From contig NZ_OBQF01000001.1 in NCBI RefSeq assembly GCF_900220995.1, positions 620,001 through 684,000 on the forward strand: a stretch of DNA of 64,000 bases, in the 5' to 3' direction. The notes below the pieces were generated by a model that ran no database searches, had not been told where the DNA came from, and saw nothing but the letters and a program-made list of their open reading frames with translations. The first letter of the stretch is position 1. The number at the start of each line of letters is the position of its first letter. The position numbers were made by a program, and so were the translations under genes. Below, one piece after another: positions 46,421 through 57,670 of this stretch. Source of the DNA: Salinicoccus kekensis. Lineage in GTDB: Bacteria; Bacillota; Bacilli; Staphylococcales; Salinicoccaceae.

Positions 46421-47707
46421 TTACTTTTTACTTAAGCGGTCCAGAGCATTGTCGAATGCTGTGATTGTCGCGTTGATATCATCTTTGGTATGTTTCGTCG
46501 ACAGGAACATTCCTTCGAATTGAGACGGCGGGAGGTAAATGCCTTCTTTCAGAAGTTCCTGGAAGAGCGCCTTGAACAGGTCCAGATCACTCTCATTTGC
46601 GCTGTTGAAGTCCGTCACCGGTCCTTCAGTGAGGAAGAAGCCGATCATTGAACCTGCACGGTTGACCGTGATCGGTTTCTCATGTCTCCCGAACACTTCC
46701 TTCAAGCCGTTTTCAAGCAGGTCCGCAAGGTCATTGAAGTATTCATAACTCTCCTCCGACAGCTGGCTCAAAGTGTGGTAACCGCCTGCCATGGCCAGCG
46801 GGTTCCCTGAAAGCGTCCCCGCCTGGTAGATATCACCGACAGGTGCCACATGTTCCATGATTTCCCTCTTGCCGCCGTATGCGCCGACCGGCATGCCGCC
46901 GCCGATCACTTTGCCGAGGCATGTAATGTCCGGCATGACATCATAATGGCCCTGGGCACAGTTGAAGCCGACCCTGAAACCGGTCATGACCTCATCGAAT
47001 ATCAGCACGGTGCCATTCTTTTCAGTGATTTCACGGACATACTTAAGGAAGCCTTCAACCGGAGGCACAACACCCATGTTGCCGGCAACGGGCTCGATGA
47101 TGACGCCTGCGATATCTTCCCCGTACTTGTCGAAAGCTTGTTTAAGGCTCTCCGGATCATTATACGGCACAGTGATCGTATTGAGGGCCGTCCCTTCAGG
47201 GACGCCCGGGGAGTCCGGAAGTCCGAGTGTCGCGACACCCGATCCTGCTTTGATGAGCAGTGAATCGCTGTGGCCGTGGTAGCAGCCTTCGAATTTAAGT
47301 ATTTTATTGCGGCCTGTATAACCCCTTGCCAGCCTGAGTGCGGAAAGTGTCGCTTCCGTACCGGAAGAAACCATCCGGACCATCTCGATGGAAGGCACCC
47401 TTTCTATGACAAGTTCGGCCATCTTGTTTTCAAGCTCCGTCGGTGCACCGAAACTCGTACCTTTTTTGGCGGTTTCCGCGACTTCGGAGACGACTTTGTC
47501 ATCGCTGTGGCCGAGTATCAGCGGGCCGAAGCTCAGACAGTAATCGATGAATTCATTGCCGTCCACATCATAGAGGCGTGCATCTTTTGCACGTTCGATG
47601 AACAATGGATGATCCCCCACGGACTTGAACGCCCGTGCAGGCGAGTTCACGCCGCCCGGCATCAGTTCGACTGCTTCTTCATATAGTGCTTTGGATTTTT
47701 CAAACAT
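46421..47707 (-). CDS. hemL: Glutamate-1-semialdehyde 2,1-aminomutase
   Basis: 428 residues, PLP class III aminotransferase fold. [31 protein letters not shown], and the PLP lysine in [17 protein letters not shown] (about 267). It makes 5-aminolevulinate. It is the last gene of the hem operon, two bases after hemB. The overlap of pathway and order leaves no doubt on identity. Confidence 0.97.
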   Translation of the reverse strand: MFEKSKALYEEAVELMPGGVNSPARAFKSVGDHPLFIERAKDARLYDVDGNEFIDYCLSFGPLILGHSDDKVVSEVAETAKKGTSFGAPTELENKMAELVIERVPSIEMVRMVSSGTEATLSALRLARGYTGRNKILKFEGCYHGHSDSLLIKAGSGVATLGLPDSPGVPEGTALNTITVPYNDPESLKQAFDKYGEDIAGVIIEPVAGNMGVVPPVEGFLKYVREITEKNGTVLIFDEVMTGFRVGFNCAQGHYDVMPDITCLGKVIGGGMPVGAYGGKREIMEHVAPVGDIYQAGTLSGNPLAMAGGYHTLSQLSEESYEYFNDLADLLENGLKEVFGRHEKPITVNRAGSMIGFFLTEGPVTDFNSANESDLDLFKALFQELLKEGIYLPPSQFEGMFLSTKHTKDDINATITAFDNALDRLSKK

Positions 47708-47709
47708 GA

Positions 47710-48690
47710 TTATACCTCTCCTCGATCAATTTTCTTACAAATATCTTTTGCAAAATAAGTGATGATCAGATCCGCACCGGCACGTTTCATGGAGATCATC
47801 TGTTCAATGATGACCTCTTCATCGACGAGCCCCATATCGATGGCGGTCTTCGTCATCGCGTACTCCCCGCTGACATTATATGCAACGACCGGAAGGTCCG
47901 AGCTGTTCCTCACATCGCGGATGATGTCCAGGTAGGACAGCGCAGGTTTCACAATCATCATATCCGCACCCTCGATTTCATCACTTTCGAGTTCACGCAG
48001 TGCCTCCAGCCTGTTTGCAGGGTCCATCTGATATGTCCTGCGGTCGCCGAATGACGGCGTCGATTCGGCCGCATCACGGAACGGGCCGTAAAATTTGGAG
48101 GCATACTTGATGCCGTAGCTCATGATCGGTATATGGCTGAAGCCGTTCTCGTCAAGGCCTTTCCTGATCTCAGTGACGAAGCCGTCCATCATATTGCTCG
48201 GAGCGATGATGTCAGCGCCGGCACGTGCCTGTGACACGGCGGTCCTGACAAGCAGAGGTAGGGTTGAATCATTGTCCACATCCTCCGTTTCCGGATCGAT
48301 CAGGCCGCAGTGGCCATGATCCGTGTATTCACACAGACAAGTATCCAGGATGACGAGCAGCTCCGGATGATGCTTTTTGGACAGACGGCACGCTTCCTGC
48401 ACAATGCCGTGATCGTGATAAGCACCGCTGCCGACTTCATCTTTTTCATTCGGTATGCCGAAGAAGATGACGGATTTGATGCCAAGATCCACGACTTCAT
48501 CCAGCTCTTCTTTCAATAAATTCAATGAAATCTGATAAACCCCCTTCATCGAAGGGACTTCTTTCTTAACATCATCTTTCTCCACTACGAATATCGGATA
48601 GATGAGGTCCTCCTTATGGAGATGGGTCTCCCTCACGATATCCCTCATATTCGCTGTTCGCCTCAGTCTTCTGTGACGGTCAAAATTCAT
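47710..48690 (-). CDS. hemB: Porphobilinogen synthase
   Basis: 326 residues, TIM-barrel aldolase condensing two 5-aminolevulinates. The cysteine-rich metal site [14 protein letters not shown] (about residue 120) indicates the zinc-dependent type. Schiff-base lysines are in [17 protein letters not shown] and [12 protein letters not shown]. It lies between hemD and hemL with 2-base gaps. Confidence 0.97.
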   Translation of the reverse strand: MNFDRHRRLRRTANMRDIVRETHLHKEDLIYPIFVVEKDDVKKEVPSMKGVYQISLNLLKEELDEVVDLGIKSVIFFGIPNEKDEVGSGAYHDHGIVQEACRLSKKHHPELLVILDTCLCEYTDHGHCGLIDPETEDVDNDSTLPLLVRTAVSQARAGADIIAPSNMMDGFVTEIRKGLDENGFSHIPIMSYGIKYASKFYGPFRDAAESTPSFGDRRTYQMDPANRLEALRELESDEIEGADMMIVKPALSYLDIIRDVRNSSDLPVVAYNVSGEYAMTKTAIDMGLVDEEVIIEQMISMKRAGADLIITYFAKDICKKIDRGEV

Positions 48691-48692
48691 TT

Positions 48693-49379
48693 TTACACCT
48701 CAAATTTTTCATTGATTAATTCATACATGCTCTCAAGCGTCGCCTTTTCCGGGGAGACGGACGGTACACCGTACTGATCCAGCTTTTCCTTCGTGACCGC
48801 CCCGATTGAGATGACGGTCTTGTCCTTCAGCAATTCCGGTTCAATGTACTTCATGAACACTTTCACACCCGATGGGCTTGAAAAAGTCAGGATATCGATG
48901 TCATCCATCTCTTCACGGATTTTTTCCATGGATCCGACATTATCGACGGGTTCATATATGGAAAGCTTATCCACAGTCACGCCGTGGGATTCCAAGTAGT
49001 CTTTCAGATGGGGCCGCGCGGCCCTGCTTGTAGGGTACAGTACCCGTTCGATCCTTTCATCATGCAGCGGGAAGTCTTCTATGAAGCCTTCCTGTGTGTA
49101 GACCGAAGGTTCAAAGTCCACGGTATAGCCGTTATTGATGAGGACTTCCGTCGTCTTCTCGCCGATGCTCCCTATTTTGGAGAATTTAAGGTCTTTCATA
49201 TACGGCAAAAAGAGCTTGACTGCATTTTTGCTCGTCAATATCAGCCAGTCATATTCATGCCTTAAAAATGATTCTTCAACATCAAGCGGCTGGATTGAAA
49301 TCAAAGGGGCATGCATGACATTGAAACGGTCACTGGCCACATTCAGTTTAGTCTGTGTGACCAGCACCGTCTTCTTCAT
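48693..49379 (-). CDS. hemD: Uroporphyrinogen-III synthase
   Basis: 228 residues. The family is poorly conserved; visible are [36 protein letters not shown] and [13 protein letters not shown], which mark the two Rossmann-like domains. It closes the tetrapyrrole ring with inversion of ring D. The ATG at 49379 is 4 bases after the hemC stop; an ATG at 49397 inside hemC is possible. The ribosome site is weak (AAGG close to the ATG), so translation probably depends on hemC. Confidence 0.9.
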   Translation of the reverse strand: MKKTVLVTQTKLNVASDRFNVMHAPLISIQPLDVEESFLRHEYDWLILTSKNAVKLFLPYMKDLKFSKIGSIGEKTTEVLINNGYTVDFEPSVYTQEGFIEDFPLHDERIERVLYPTSRAARPHLKDYLESHGVTVDKLSIYEPVDNVGSMEKIREEMDDIDILTFSSPSGVKVFMKYIEPELLKDKTVISIGAVTKEKLDQYGVPSVSPEKATLESMYELINEKFEV

Positions 49380-49383
49380 TGCC

Positions 49384-50307
49384 TTATTTTTCTTCATTGA
49401 TTTTATCAATGATTTCCTTGGCACCGATTTTTTCCATTTCATCAGCCACAAGGTTGCCGAGCGCTTCCGGGTCCGTACCGGACTTTTTGACGAGATATTT
49501 CTCATTGCCATCCTCCGACATGATCAGCCCTGTCAAATAAAGTTCGCCGTCTTCAAGTGTCGCATAACCGCCGATCGGCACCTGACAGCTGCCGTCCATG
49601 CGGCGCAGGAACGTCCTTTCCGCCGACGTGCAGATGGCATCCTCCTTCGAGTGGACCGCCTCAAGCATTTCGGCGAGCTCATGGTCGTCTTTCCTGATTT
49701 CAATGCCGAGTGCACCCTGTGCGATTGCCGGTATGAATTCTTCAGCATCAAAGTACTCGGTCACACGGCTGTCGCCCCAGCCCATCCGTTTAAGGCCTGC
49801 TGCTGCAAGGATGATCGCATCATATTCACCGGATTCCATCTTCTTGATGCGGGTGTCGATATTGCCCCTCACCCAGTTGACGGTGATGTCATCACGCATC
49901 GATTTCAGTTGGGCGGCACGTCTCAGGCTGCTTGTACCGACGATGCTTCCGGAAGGGAGGTCTTTGAACAGCACCTTATTGTTGGAGAGGAAAGCATCCC
50001 GCATATCTTCCCTTTCAGGGATGCAGCCGATTTTGAACTGCTCGGGCAGCTGGCTCGGCACATCCTTCAGGCTGTGGATCGCCATATCGATCTCTTTATT
50101 CTCGAGCGCAAGCTCGATCTCCTTGACGAAGAGGCCTTTGCCGCCAACTTTTGACAGCTGTACATCCACAATGCGGTCACCTTTCGTTACGATTTCCTTG
50201 ATTTCAAATTCTGCTTCCGGAAATTTCTCTTCAAGCGCTGCGATGAACTGTTTTGACTGGGTCATGGCAAGTCCCGAGCGCCTGGATCCAACGATAAACT
50301 TTCTCAT
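49384..50307 (-). CDS. hemC: Porphobilinogen deaminase (hydroxymethylbilane synthase)
   Basis: 307 residues. [15 protein letters not shown] at the start, [20 protein letters not shown], and the dipyrromethane cysteine in [13 protein letters not shown] (about residue 240). It links four porphobilinogens. The start ATG has AAGGAGCATTTTA before it. Middle gene of the hem operon. Confidence 0.97.
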   Translation of the reverse strand: MRKFIVGSRRSGLAMTQSKQFIAALEEKFPEAEFEIKEIVTKGDRIVDVQLSKVGGKGLFVKEIELALENKEIDMAIHSLKDVPSQLPEQFKIGCIPEREDMRDAFLSNNKVLFKDLPSGSIVGTSSLRRAAQLKSMRDDITVNWVRGNIDTRIKKMESGEYDAIILAAAGLKRMGWGDSRVTEYFDAEEFIPAIAQGALGIEIRKDDHELAEMLEAVHSKEDAICTSAERTFLRRMDGSCQVPIGGYATLEDGELYLTGLIMSEDGNEKYLVKKSGTDPEALGNLVADEMEKIGAKEIIDKINEEK

Positions 50308-50322
50308 TAAAATGCTCCTTTT

Positions 50323-51144
50323 TTAAGTCCAAATATGGAAATTGGAAAATTGTGATACAAACAGATAATTGATCATGCAAAATATGAACAATCCAATGTT
50401 CAACATAGCAAATATATAAGTATTGCGCACTTTTTTCAAATGAATGAAGAGTGCGGCATATAAAAGCACTACAAATGAAGTCCCCATCACCTTGATATCC
50501 CATATGATGTCCACCCCGATGATCTGGATGCCCCAGTGCAGTCCGAGCAGGATGCTGACCGTCATCGTCAAAAGCCCGATCACAAGACTCCTGATCATGA
50601 CCTTCTTTGCGGTCTCTATACTGAACAGTGAAAAGAATGTGCGGTTGAAGCGCTTTTTCTTCAAATTGTCGTACTGTATCAAGTAGATCAGCGAATGCAG
50701 CGCCGACATGAAGAACAATACATAGGCAAGCAGTGCGAGCCCGACATGTATGACCAGAAGTTCGTTCATCAGCACCGACACTTCAACTTCCCTTGAAAGC
50801 GGCTCAGGCTGGAATGTGAATATCGAAAAGAACAGGAAACTGAAGAATATGAATCCAAAAAGCACCTGTTCGCTTTCATTCCTGTAATAGTAAGTGATGC
50901 CGGTGATCGATAACACAAGGGATAAAGTGAACATGCCCTCGTAAGTCGTGAATACCGGTATCCTCCCAAGGCTTATGATGATGTTGATGTAGGTCAAGAG
51001 ATGCAGTGCCGTGGCTCCGGCGATTATATAAAAGGAAACCTTTCTGGCTTGGCGATTTCTTAAAGCTAAATCGTACGCCAGCACAGAAAGGCCCATAAAG
51101 TATAAAAGCATTATAAATTCATTGATGCGGAAGACAATATCCAT
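50323..51144 (-). CDS. hemX: HemX membrane protein (cytochrome c assembly family fold)
   Basis: 273 residues with about eight spans. It has the tryptophan/histidine-containing features of the CcsA/HemX family (IPVFTTYEGMF, HVGLALLAYVLFFMSALHS, and LHWGIQ). In staphylococci and Bacillus HemX lowers the amount of HemA. The ATG at 51144 follows GGGGACCAAT. The role in this organism is by homology. CcsA proteins share the fold, but its place between hemA and hemC is diagnostic. Confidence 0.92.
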   Translation of the reverse strand: MDIVFRINEFIMLLYFMGLSVLAYDLALRNRQARKVSFYIIAGATALHLLTYINIIISLGRIPVFTTYEGMFTLSLVLSITGITYYYRNESEQVLFGFIFFSFLFFSIFTFQPEPLSREVEVSVLMNELLVIHVGLALLAYVLFFMSALHSLIYLIQYDNLKKKRFNRTFFSLFSIETAKKVMIRSLVIGLLTMTVSILLGLHWGIQIIGVDIIWDIKVMGTSFVVLLYAALFIHLKKVRNTYIFAMLNIGLFIFCMINYLFVSQFSNFHIWT

Positions 51145-51161
51145 ATTGGTCCCCACCCATA

Positions 51162-52508
51162 CTATTCGAATGCGAGTTCTGTATTATTTTTTTGAGTCTC
51201 CTGTTGGTATTTCTTCATTTCTCTTTCTTTCACTTCGCTGACTTCATCTTCGATGCCGAACAGTGTTTCAATCTCCTGGAGTTTCTTCACTGCCTGCTTG
51301 TCATTTGCGATTTCCTTCGTGTAGATGATCGGATCTTTCAGCATCTGATTGATGATGCTCTTCATATGCTTGCTGATGACCGTGCGTTCACGGTCGGTCA
51401 TATCAGGCATTTTACGCTCCACGCTCTTGAAGGTCTCTTCATGTATGTTGAGGGCCTTCGTCCTGAGCGCCTGGATCACCGGTGTCACACCGAGCATATT
51501 GACCCAGCTTTCGAAGTCATCCTGTGCTTTTCTGATCATCGCTTCCACTTTCTTCGCTTCCTGCTGACGGGTTTCCAGGTTTGAATCGATCAGACCCTGC
51601 AAATCGTCCACATTGTACATGTAGACATTTTCATACTGATGGGTCGCAGGTTCGATGTCCCTAGGCATCGCAATGTCGATCAGTATCAGAGGGCGGTTCG
51701 CCCTTTTCTTCTGGATATTATGGATGAGGTCTTCAGTGATGACGTAATTTCTTGAGGAAGTGCTTGAAAGAACGATATCCGTATCCATTAAATAACCTTC
51801 AAGATGCTCGATCGTATCGTATGCACAGTCATATTTATCGGCAAGTTTCCTCGCATTATCAGCCGAGCGGTTAATGATCGTGATGTCTTTGATGCCGTTC
51901 GAAGCCAGGTTGATGATCGACTGTTCGGACATTTCACCTGCACCGATGACGAGGGATTTCGTATCCCTTTTCTGATCGATGATCTTGTTGATCAACTGTA
52001 CTGCAGCATAGGATGTTGAAATTGCATTTTTCGATATATCCGTATCATTATGCCCTTTTTTAGCCACAGTTATCGCCTCTTTGAATAACTTGTTGAATAT
52101 CGTCCCGGTCGTCTTTTCATCCTGCGCCTTGATGAATGCATCGCGTATCTGACCAAGTATCTGGGTCTCCCCGAGAACCATCGAATCGAGCCCGGCCGTC
52201 ACATAGAACAGATGCTCGACCGCCTCTTCCCCGACTTTCACATCGATGATCTTCTTGATCGTCTCAAGATCCACCTCGAACCATTCAGCCAGGAAGTTCT
52301 GGGCATAGTACTTACCGGTATGAACCTGGTCACTCACAATGTAGACTTCGGTCCTGTTGCATGTGGACAGCAGCACCGTTTCCAAAATACTTTTTTCCGA
52401 CCGCAGTTTGTGCAGCGCGTCTGTCAGCTCCACTTCATTGAACTGGACTTTTTCACGTTCTTCGACTGTCGCTTTTCTATAATTTAAACTCAGCGATATT
52501 ACGTGCAT
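51162..52508 (-). CDS. hemA: Glutamyl-tRNA reductase
   Basis: 448 residues. LLSTCNRTEVYIV carries the active cysteine near 50; LVIGAGEMSEQS is the NADPH site; the C-terminal dimerisation helix is long (to about 430). It reduces Glu-tRNA to the semialdehyde, the committed step of haem. AGGAGG lies 7 bases before the ATG at 52508. First gene of hemAXCDBL; HemX and haem level are known to control its amount. Confidence 0.96.
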   Translation of the reverse strand: MHVISLSLNYRKATVEEREKVQFNEVELTDALHKLRSEKSILETVLLSTCNRTEVYIVSDQVHTGKYYAQNFLAEWFEVDLETIKKIIDVKVGEEAVEHLFYVTAGLDSMVLGETQILGQIRDAFIKAQDEKTTGTIFNKLFKEAITVAKKGHNDTDISKNAISTSYAAVQLINKIIDQKRDTKSLVIGAGEMSEQSIINLASNGIKDITIINRSADNARKLADKYDCAYDTIEHLEGYLMDTDIVLSSTSSRNYVITEDLIHNIQKKRANRPLILIDIAMPRDIEPATHQYENVYMYNVDDLQGLIDSNLETRQQEAKKVEAMIRKAQDDFESWVNMLGVTPVIQALRTKALNIHEETFKSVERKMPDMTDRERTVISKHMKSIINQMLKDPIIYTKEIANDKQAVKKLQEIETLFGIEDEVSEVKEREMKKYQQETQKNNTELAFE

Positions 52509-52527
52509 CAAATTTCCTCCTACCACC

Positions 52528-52533
52528 ATTATA
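52528..52533 (-). promoter_or_regulatory. -10 element of the hem operon
   Basis: TATAAT on the minus strand, 20 bases before hemA. No clear -35. Confidence 0.55.
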
Positions 52534-52545
52534 CGTAAGCAATAA

Positions 52546-52560
52546 TAATACTAATTGTAA
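52546..52560. promoter_or_regulatory. PerR-like box at the hem promoter
   Basis: TTACAATTAGTATTA on the minus strand matches 11 of the 14 fixed positions of TTATAATNATTATAA. The hemAXCDBL operon of B. subtilis is PerR controlled. It lies over the -35 region. Confidence 0.5.
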
Positions 52561-52561
52561 C

Positions 52562-52595
52562 AAAAAAACCATGTCATTTCTATATAACATGGCTG
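52562..52595 (-). terminator. Terminator of engB
   Basis: GCCATGTTATATAGAAATGACATGG folds with a 7-8 bp stem, then TTTTTTT on the minus strand. Confidence 0.82.
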
Positions 52596-52625
52596 AAATC
52601 CTACATTATTTAAAATTGTTCTAAT

Positions 52626-53213
52626 CTAGACATAATTGCCCAATGCTTCATATACTTTCGGCAGGTTCTTTTTGTCGACGGCGGAGAAATCGATGACGAT
52701 ATCTTCCGGCTCGACTTCAAGCGTTTCCCTGACGACCTTCAAATGCTTCTGCACTTTGCTTTTCCCGATCTTATCGGATTTGGTGCAGATGAGGATGACC
52801 GGGATTTCCAGATGTTTCAGGAAATCATACATCAATATGTCATCCTGCGTCGGTTTATGCCGCAGATCGACCAGCTGGACGACCGCCTGGAGTTCTTCCC
52901 TCTCAGCGAGGTAGGATTCAATAAGCTGCCCCCATTTTTCGCGGCTCGTCTTGGACTGCCTTGCATAACCGTAGCCCGGGACATCGACGAAGATGAACTG
53001 TGAGTCCACATCATAGAAATTCAGCGTCGCCGTCTTCCCCGGCTTCGAAGAAGTCCTCGCTATATTTTTACGTCCGCAGACTGCATTGATGAAAGATGAT
53101 TTACCAACATTCGAACGGCCGCTCAGGGCGATTTCCTTCATCTTACCGTCCGGGTACTGGGAAGGGTCCATCGCCGAATACATGAATTCGATATTGTTCG
53201 GGTTTATTTTCAT
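52626..53213 (-). CDS. engB: Ribosome-biogenesis GTPase YsxC/EngB
   Basis: 195 residues. G1 [10 protein letters not shown]3 DVPGYG, and G4 TKSDKIGKS fit the Era/EngB branch; the [19 protein letters not shown] region is switch I. It is needed for assembly of the 50S subunit in Bacillus and Staphylococcus. It follows clpX as in S. aureus, with a terminator between them. Confidence 0.95.
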   Translation of the reverse strand: MKINPNNIEFMYSAMDPSQYPDGKMKEIALSGRSNVGKSSFINAVCGRKNIARTSSKPGKTATLNFYDVDSQFIFVDVPGYGYARQSKTSREKWGQLIESYLAEREELQAVVQLVDLRHKPTQDDILMYDFLKHLEIPVILICTKSDKIGKSKVQKHLKVVRETLEVEPEDIVIDFSAVDKKNLPKVYEALGNYV

Positions 53214-53230
53214 AATCTGTACTCCTCATG

Positions 53231-53263
53231 AAAAAAGCTGTCTGGGCTTCAGACAGCTTTTTT
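53231..53263 (-). terminator. Terminator of clpX
   Basis: AAAAAAGCTGTCTG and CAGACAGCTTTTTT, a 14-bp stem, T runs on both sides. Confidence 0.92.
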
Positions 53264-53270
53264 ATTTCTA

Positions 53271-54530
53271 TTATGCACTTTTACGATCGATGTAAACTTC
53301 TTTACCTTCTGCATCGTAAAGCAGCGGATCGCTTTCATCCATGATTGTATCTCTCGTGATTTTGACCGTTTTGATTTCTTCATTGGAAGGTACGCTGAAC
53401 ATGATGTCGACCATGCGCTCCTCTATGATGGAACGGAGGCCACGTGCACCTGTTTTACGTTCGATGGCAAGCTCGCTGATTGCATCGAGTGCATCATCAT
53501 CGAATTCCAGATCCACTTCATCGATTGCCAGCATTTTCTTGTACTGCTTGACGAGTGCATTCTTCGGCTCTGTAAGGATGGATTTGAGTGCATCCACATC
53601 AAGCTCTTCAAGGTGGCTGATGATCGGCACACGTCCGATGAACTCCGGTATGAGACCGTAGCTTTGAAGGTCTTCCGGACGTACATTGGATAGTATCGCA
53701 TCTTTATCATCGAGGGTCGCTGATGGTCCGCCGAAGCCGATCACTTTCTCACCGACTCTGCGCTTGATGATTTCATCCATGCCGTCGAAGGCACCGCCCA
53801 ATATGAACAGGATGTTTTTCGTATCGATCTGGATCGATTCCTGGTTCGGATGCTTCCTGCCTCCCTGAGGCGGCACGCTTGCAGTCGTCCCTTCAAGTAT
53901 CTTAAGGAGCGCCTGCTGTACACCTTCACCGGAAACGTCACGTGTAATCGAAGTATTCTCACTCTTGCGTGCGATTTTATCAATTTCATCGACATAGATG
54001 ATGCCTTGTTCAGCACGTTCCACATCAAAGTCTGCAGCCTGGATCAGACGCAGCAGTATATTTTCCACGTCGTCACCGACATAACCTGCTTCAGTGAGGC
54101 TTGTCGCATCCGCAATCGCAAATGGGACATCCAAAGTGCGTGCGAGTGTCTGGGCGAGCAGTGTTTTACCGCTGCCGGTCGGGCCGATCAACGCGATATT
54201 ACTCTTGGAGATTTCCACATCATCGTCACTGCTCTCCTGGTTGATACGTTTATAATGGTTATAAACTGCAACACTCAAAGCACGTTTCGCCTTATCTTGT
54301 CCGATGACATAGTCATTCAGAGCTTCGAGGATCTGCTGAGGTTTCGGCAGCTCCGTGAAAATCGCCTTATGCTCGGTCTTCAACTCTTCTTCTATGATTT
54401 CGTAACATAATTCTATACATTCATTACAAATGTACACGCCGCTGCCTGCGATCAGTTTCTTTACCTGTTCCTGATCTTTACCACAGAACGAACATGTTAA
54501 ATTTGTATCATCTTCATTAAATTTGATCAT
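53271..54530 (-). CDS. clpX: ATP-dependent Clp protease ATP-binding subunit ClpX
   Basis: 419 residues. The N-terminal zinc domain has CSFCGKD and CNECIELC. Walker [14 protein letters not shown] (about 118) and Walker [12 protein letters not shown]; the IGFGG pattern (VIGFGGPSA) is the ClpP-binding loop, so it can act with ClpP. It unfolds substrates. The ATG at 54530 with AGAGGTG upstream is used. Own terminator; tig lies upstream. Confidence 0.97.
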   Translation of the reverse strand: MIKFNEDDTNLTCSFCGKDQEQVKKLIAGSGVYICNECIELCYEIIEEELKTEHKAIFTELPKPQQILEALNDYVIGQDKAKRALSVAVYNHYKRINQESSDDDVEISKSNIALIGPTGSGKTLLAQTLARTLDVPFAIADATSLTEAGYVGDDVENILLRLIQAADFDVERAEQGIIYVDEIDKIARKSENTSITRDVSGEGVQQALLKILEGTTASVPPQGGRKHPNQESIQIDTKNILFILGGAFDGMDEIIKRRVGEKVIGFGGPSATLDDKDAILSNVRPEDLQSYGLIPEFIGRVPIISHLEELDVDALKSILTEPKNALVKQYKKMLAIDEVDLEFDDDALDAISELAIERKTGARGLRSIIEERMVDIMFSVPSNEEIKTVKITRDTIMDESDPLLYDAEGKEVYIDRKSA

Positions 54531-54614
54531 CTTAACACCTCTTTTATCATTGTCGTAAACTATACTAGAATTCAGGTTTGAAATCAAATGAATGAACTTG
54601 CAGGCAATGATGCC

Positions 54615-54647
54615 AATAGCTCTGCAACTATGCGTTGCAGAGCTATT
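54615..54647 (-). terminator. Perfect hairpin after tig, without T run
   Basis: AATAGCTCTGCAAC and GTTGCAGAGCTATT, a 14-bp perfect stem with a 5-base loop, 16 bases after the tig stop. The minus-strand continuation is GGCATC, so factor-independent termination is not obvious; it may protect the 3' end. Confidence 0.6.
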
Positions 54648-54662
54648 CTCATTCAGGCGATT

Positions 54663-56009
54663 TTACTTTTCTTCTTCAGTTGATTCTTCAGTCTCTTCTG
54701 ACTCACTTGCCTCATCTTCTGATGGTTCTACAAATTTGGCATTATCCACAAGTACATCGAGTGCCTTCTGGACTTTGATGTCCTGCTCAAGCATTGACAG
54801 GTCACCCAAAGTTGATTTGATGTCTTCAACTTTGATGCCGAACTGTTCGCTCATTTTCTCAAGTTCTTTATCAAGGTCTGTTTCCGCAACTTCGATGTTT
54901 TCATCAGCCGCAATCTGCTTCAACGTGAGGTTCGTTTTAACGCGGTTCTCCGCATCTTCTTTCATCGTCTCACGAAGTGCATTTTCATCCTGGCCGGACA
55001 GCTGCTGGTACATTTCAAGGTTGATGCCTTGCTGCGACAAGTTCTGTTCGAATTCCTGAAGCATTCTGTCAAGCTCAGTGTTGACCATTGCTTCCGGAAC
55101 GTCAATTTCAGCATTGTCACTTGCTTTGAGGAGAAGTTCTTCCTTCATGGCGACATCTGCCTGGTTTTCTTTAGCTTCTTTAAGGTCTTTTTCAACTTTG
55201 GCTTTAAGCTCATCCACAGTTTCAACACCCTGGTCCAGCTCTTTTACGAGATCATCGTCAAGTTCAGGCGTTTCCTGCACTTTGATGGAGTTGATCTTGA
55301 CTTTGAACGTCGCAGGCTTCCCTGCAAGTTCCTCCGCCTGGTAATCTTCAGGGAAAGTCACTTCAACGTCTTTCTCATCTCCGACTTTAAGTCCGACGAG
55401 CTGTTCTTCAAAGCCGCCGATGAATGAGCCGGAACCGACTTCAAGGTCGAAATCTTCAGCTTTTCCGCCGTCGAACTGTTCGCCGTCCATATAACCGTCG
55501 AAGTCCAGGTTCACTGTGTCGCCGTCTTCCACTTCGCCATCATCTTTGATGACCATTTCCGCCTGATGCTCGAGCATATGACCGATTTCATGGTCAATGT
55601 CCGCCTCAGTCACTTCCGTCGACAGTTTAGTTGCCTCAAGACCTTTGTACTCTCCGAGCTTGACTTCAGGCTCGACAGTCACTTTCGCCGTGAATACAAG
55701 ATCTTTGCCTTTTTCCATTTCAACGATATCCACTTCAGGCTGATCAACAGGAGTAATACCTTCTTCATCAACAGCTTTAGCATAGTTTGGTGAAAGGACG
55801 ATATCCAGTGCGTCCTGGTATAAGGATTCTACACCAAAACGACTTTCAAACATTTGACGCGGAACTTTCCCTTTTCTGAAACCTGGAAGTGAAACATCCT
55901 TGGAAACTTTCGCAAATGCTTCATCCAATGCCTGATTGAATTCCTCTGCAGGTACTGTGACCGTCAGAATTCCTTCATTACCTTCTTGCTTTTCCCATTT
56001 TTGAGACAT
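54663..56009 (-). CDS. tig: Trigger factor
   Basis: 448 residues. The ribosome-binding motif [12 protein letters not shown] (G-F-R-x-G-K-x-P) near residue 45, the FKBP-type PPIase domain at about 150-245 ([21 protein letters not shown]), and the C-terminal helical arms. The tail is acidic ([12 protein letters not shown]). It binds nascent chains at the ribosome exit. It is upstream of clpX as in many Firmicutes. Confidence 0.96.
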   Translation of the reverse strand: MSQKWEKQEGNEGILTVTVPAEEFNQALDEAFAKVSKDVSLPGFRKGKVPRQMFESRFGVESLYQDALDIVLSPNYAKAVDEEGITPVDQPEVDIVEMEKGKDLVFTAKVTVEPEVKLGEYKGLEATKLSTEVTEADIDHEIGHMLEHQAEMVIKDDGEVEDGDTVNLDFDGYMDGEQFDGGKAEDFDLEVGSGSFIGGFEEQLVGLKVGDEKDVEVTFPEDYQAEELAGKPATFKVKINSIKVQETPELDDDLVKELDQGVETVDELKAKVEKDLKEAKENQADVAMKEELLLKASDNAEIDVPEAMVNTELDRMLQEFEQNLSQQGINLEMYQQLSGQDENALRETMKEDAENRVKTNLTLKQIAADENIEVAETDLDKELEKMSEQFGIKVEDIKSTLGDLSMLEQDIKVQKALDVLVDNAKFVEPSEDEASESEETEESTEEEK

Positions 56010-56094
56010 AGTGTAATTCCTCCGTTAATACATTTTTTTCATAACCAGTTTAGTATAACACAATAGTTTTCCTTATCCAACAATTGACTTATTT

Positions 56095-57060
56095 TTATGT
56101 TTCACTTGTCGTGACAAGACGTTCCATCTCATCTATCCATTGATAGACGTCACTTCCTGCCGTGTACGGGTGGTCCATATTCAGCAAATCCAGTATATAC
56201 TGAAGATAGCCTTCAACCAACTCTTCCGCCTTGAAATCCGGCTCTTTCGGATAACTGAATATTGCGTGGCTCGTCATCAGCAGCGCCGCCTCGCTGACGA
56301 TCTGCGGCGCCCTTGATTCAAGCTCATCAATCACTTCCGGTTCCACATCCTTCATCAATGTGATCTCCTCAAGCGACGGCAGATCGGCAGGCACGACTTC
56401 CGCAGGTTCATCGAATTTATGGTGGCGCACCTTTTGGTTGTAGCCGATTTCCTTCAGATAAAGCAGCATGAAAGTGACGATATCCTTATCACTGATGTTT
56501 TCCAGATGCTCCAGGACGAAATCCTTATACCTGATATCTTTTTCATCAGCAAAAGTGCTGAACATACGGAGTATCTCCTGGTGCGACATCTCATCGAGAT
56601 CGATGTCCTCCTCGCCGGACCGCTCTTCCTCATCTGAATCCCCGTTCCGCCTGTACTGGAGTTCATCGATTGCTTTTTTCGCCTGATGCCTGATGGCAGC
56701 AATCTCAATCCGGAAACCCTGGGGCAACTTCTCCTCCATCAGATGGTCTGAGAAGTTGATGACTTCATAGTACCTTTCCTGCCTGCTGAGCGCCTTCAGC
56801 AATTCGATCATATGAGTTTCATAGTCGCCCGACCCTTTATTCAGCTGCATCAGGGAATAGTCCACGACGTCATCATGCTCGCCGAGCGCATCCATGGCTT
56901 CGTAGAACATCTCTTCCAGGCTGGTTTCGGGCGAGGCCATTTTGATGAAATGGTGGTAGTTCTCGCGGAAAGACTCAAAATCGCCGTCTTTGAACATCCG
57001 GACCAGATCCTTCTCAGCCTTCTTCAGAAAACGATGGTGGGTCGTTATCTTATCTGCCAT
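56095..57060 (-). CDS. TPR-like conserved protein (DUF3196 type)
   Basis: 321 residues, all-helical with repeated hydrophobic pairs and an acidic spacer (GDSDEEERSGEEDIDLDEMS, about residues 141-160). S. aureus has a similar protein upstream of tig. The ATG at 57060 overlaps the stop of the NUDIX gene (57050-57052), with no clear ribosome site, so it is coupled. No catalytic motif seen; a protein-binding role is an inference. Confidence 0.78.
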   Translation of the reverse strand: MADKITTHHRFLKKAEKDLVRMFKDGDFESFRENYHHFIKMASPETSLEEMFYEAMDALGEHDDVVDYSLMQLNKGSGDYETHMIELLKALSRQERYYEVINFSDHLMEEKLPQGFRIEIAAIRHQAKKAIDELQYRRNGDSDEEERSGEEDIDLDEMSHQEILRMFSTFADEKDIRYKDFVLEHLENISDKDIVTFMLLYLKEIGYNQKVRHHKFDEPAEVVPADLPSLEEITLMKDVEPEVIDELESRAPQIVSEAALLMTSHAIFSYPKEPDFKAEELVEGYLQYILDLLNMDHPYTAGSDVYQWIDEMERLVTTSET

Positions 57061-57670
57061 AAGCATCACGAATGATCAGTTCGCTCCACGACTCATAAGG
57101 CGACAGCTCCGGCAGATCATCATTGCTGATCCACTTCAGGGATAACGTGTCTGCCTCCATATTGGAAACACTCCCTTTATCCACCGAGACTTTCAGCACC
57201 AGCCCGATGTGCACCCTGCCGACCTCGTTATCGTCGTCGTTGATCAGACCCATGATTTCAATGTTCCTGATATCATCACCGGCAAGGCCCACTTCCTCTT
57301 CAAGCTCACGCCGGGCATTGATGGATAACTTCTCATCGATATCATCCGCATCCTCTATATCATTCATATGGCCGCCCACACCAATCGACAGAAGACCATG
57401 CAGCCGCTCTTCACCACCACCGCCGAGCCTTTCATAGACCAGCGTCTCTTTACCGCCTTCGGAAGATATGATCACATAGCTGATCAGCTGCTTGTAGGAA
57501 GGATCCTCTTCCATATCACCGCGGCGTTTCACTTCGAAATTATTAAAAGTGCCAACGATCGGCTGATAACGCCCGTCATTCTTACCGATGAAACCATTGA
57601 AGGCATTCTCCTCGGAGTCGAACAACTCCTCCCGCGGCACCACTAGAATCTGTTCATCAAATTTACTCAT
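57050..57670 (-). CDS. NUDIX hydrolase family protein
   Basis: 206 residues. The Nudix box is stretched: GVGGHMND...then RRELEEEVGL, with a longer acidic insert (IEDADDIDEKLSIN) than the standard GX5EX7REUXEEXGU. RRELEEEVG contains the catalytic glutamates. LVVPREELF at the start resembles the longer bacterial proteins annotated as phosphoesterases in staphylococci. The substrate is unknown. It is the first gene of the block with the TPR-like protein. Confidence 0.85.
   Translation of the reverse strand: MSKFDEQILVVPREELFDSEENAFNGFIGKNDGRYQPIVGTFNNFEVKRRGDMEEDPSYKQLISYVIISSEGGKETLVYERLGGGGEERLHGLLSIGVGGHMNDIEDADDIDEKLSINARRELEEEVGLAGDDIRNIEIMGLINDDDNEVGRVHIGLVLKVSVDKGSVSNMEADTLSLKWISNDDLPELSPYESWSELIIRDAYGR

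Noticed and set aside
49135-50154. 339-codon frame opposite hemC/hemD
   Set aside because: Antisense shadow of hem genes.
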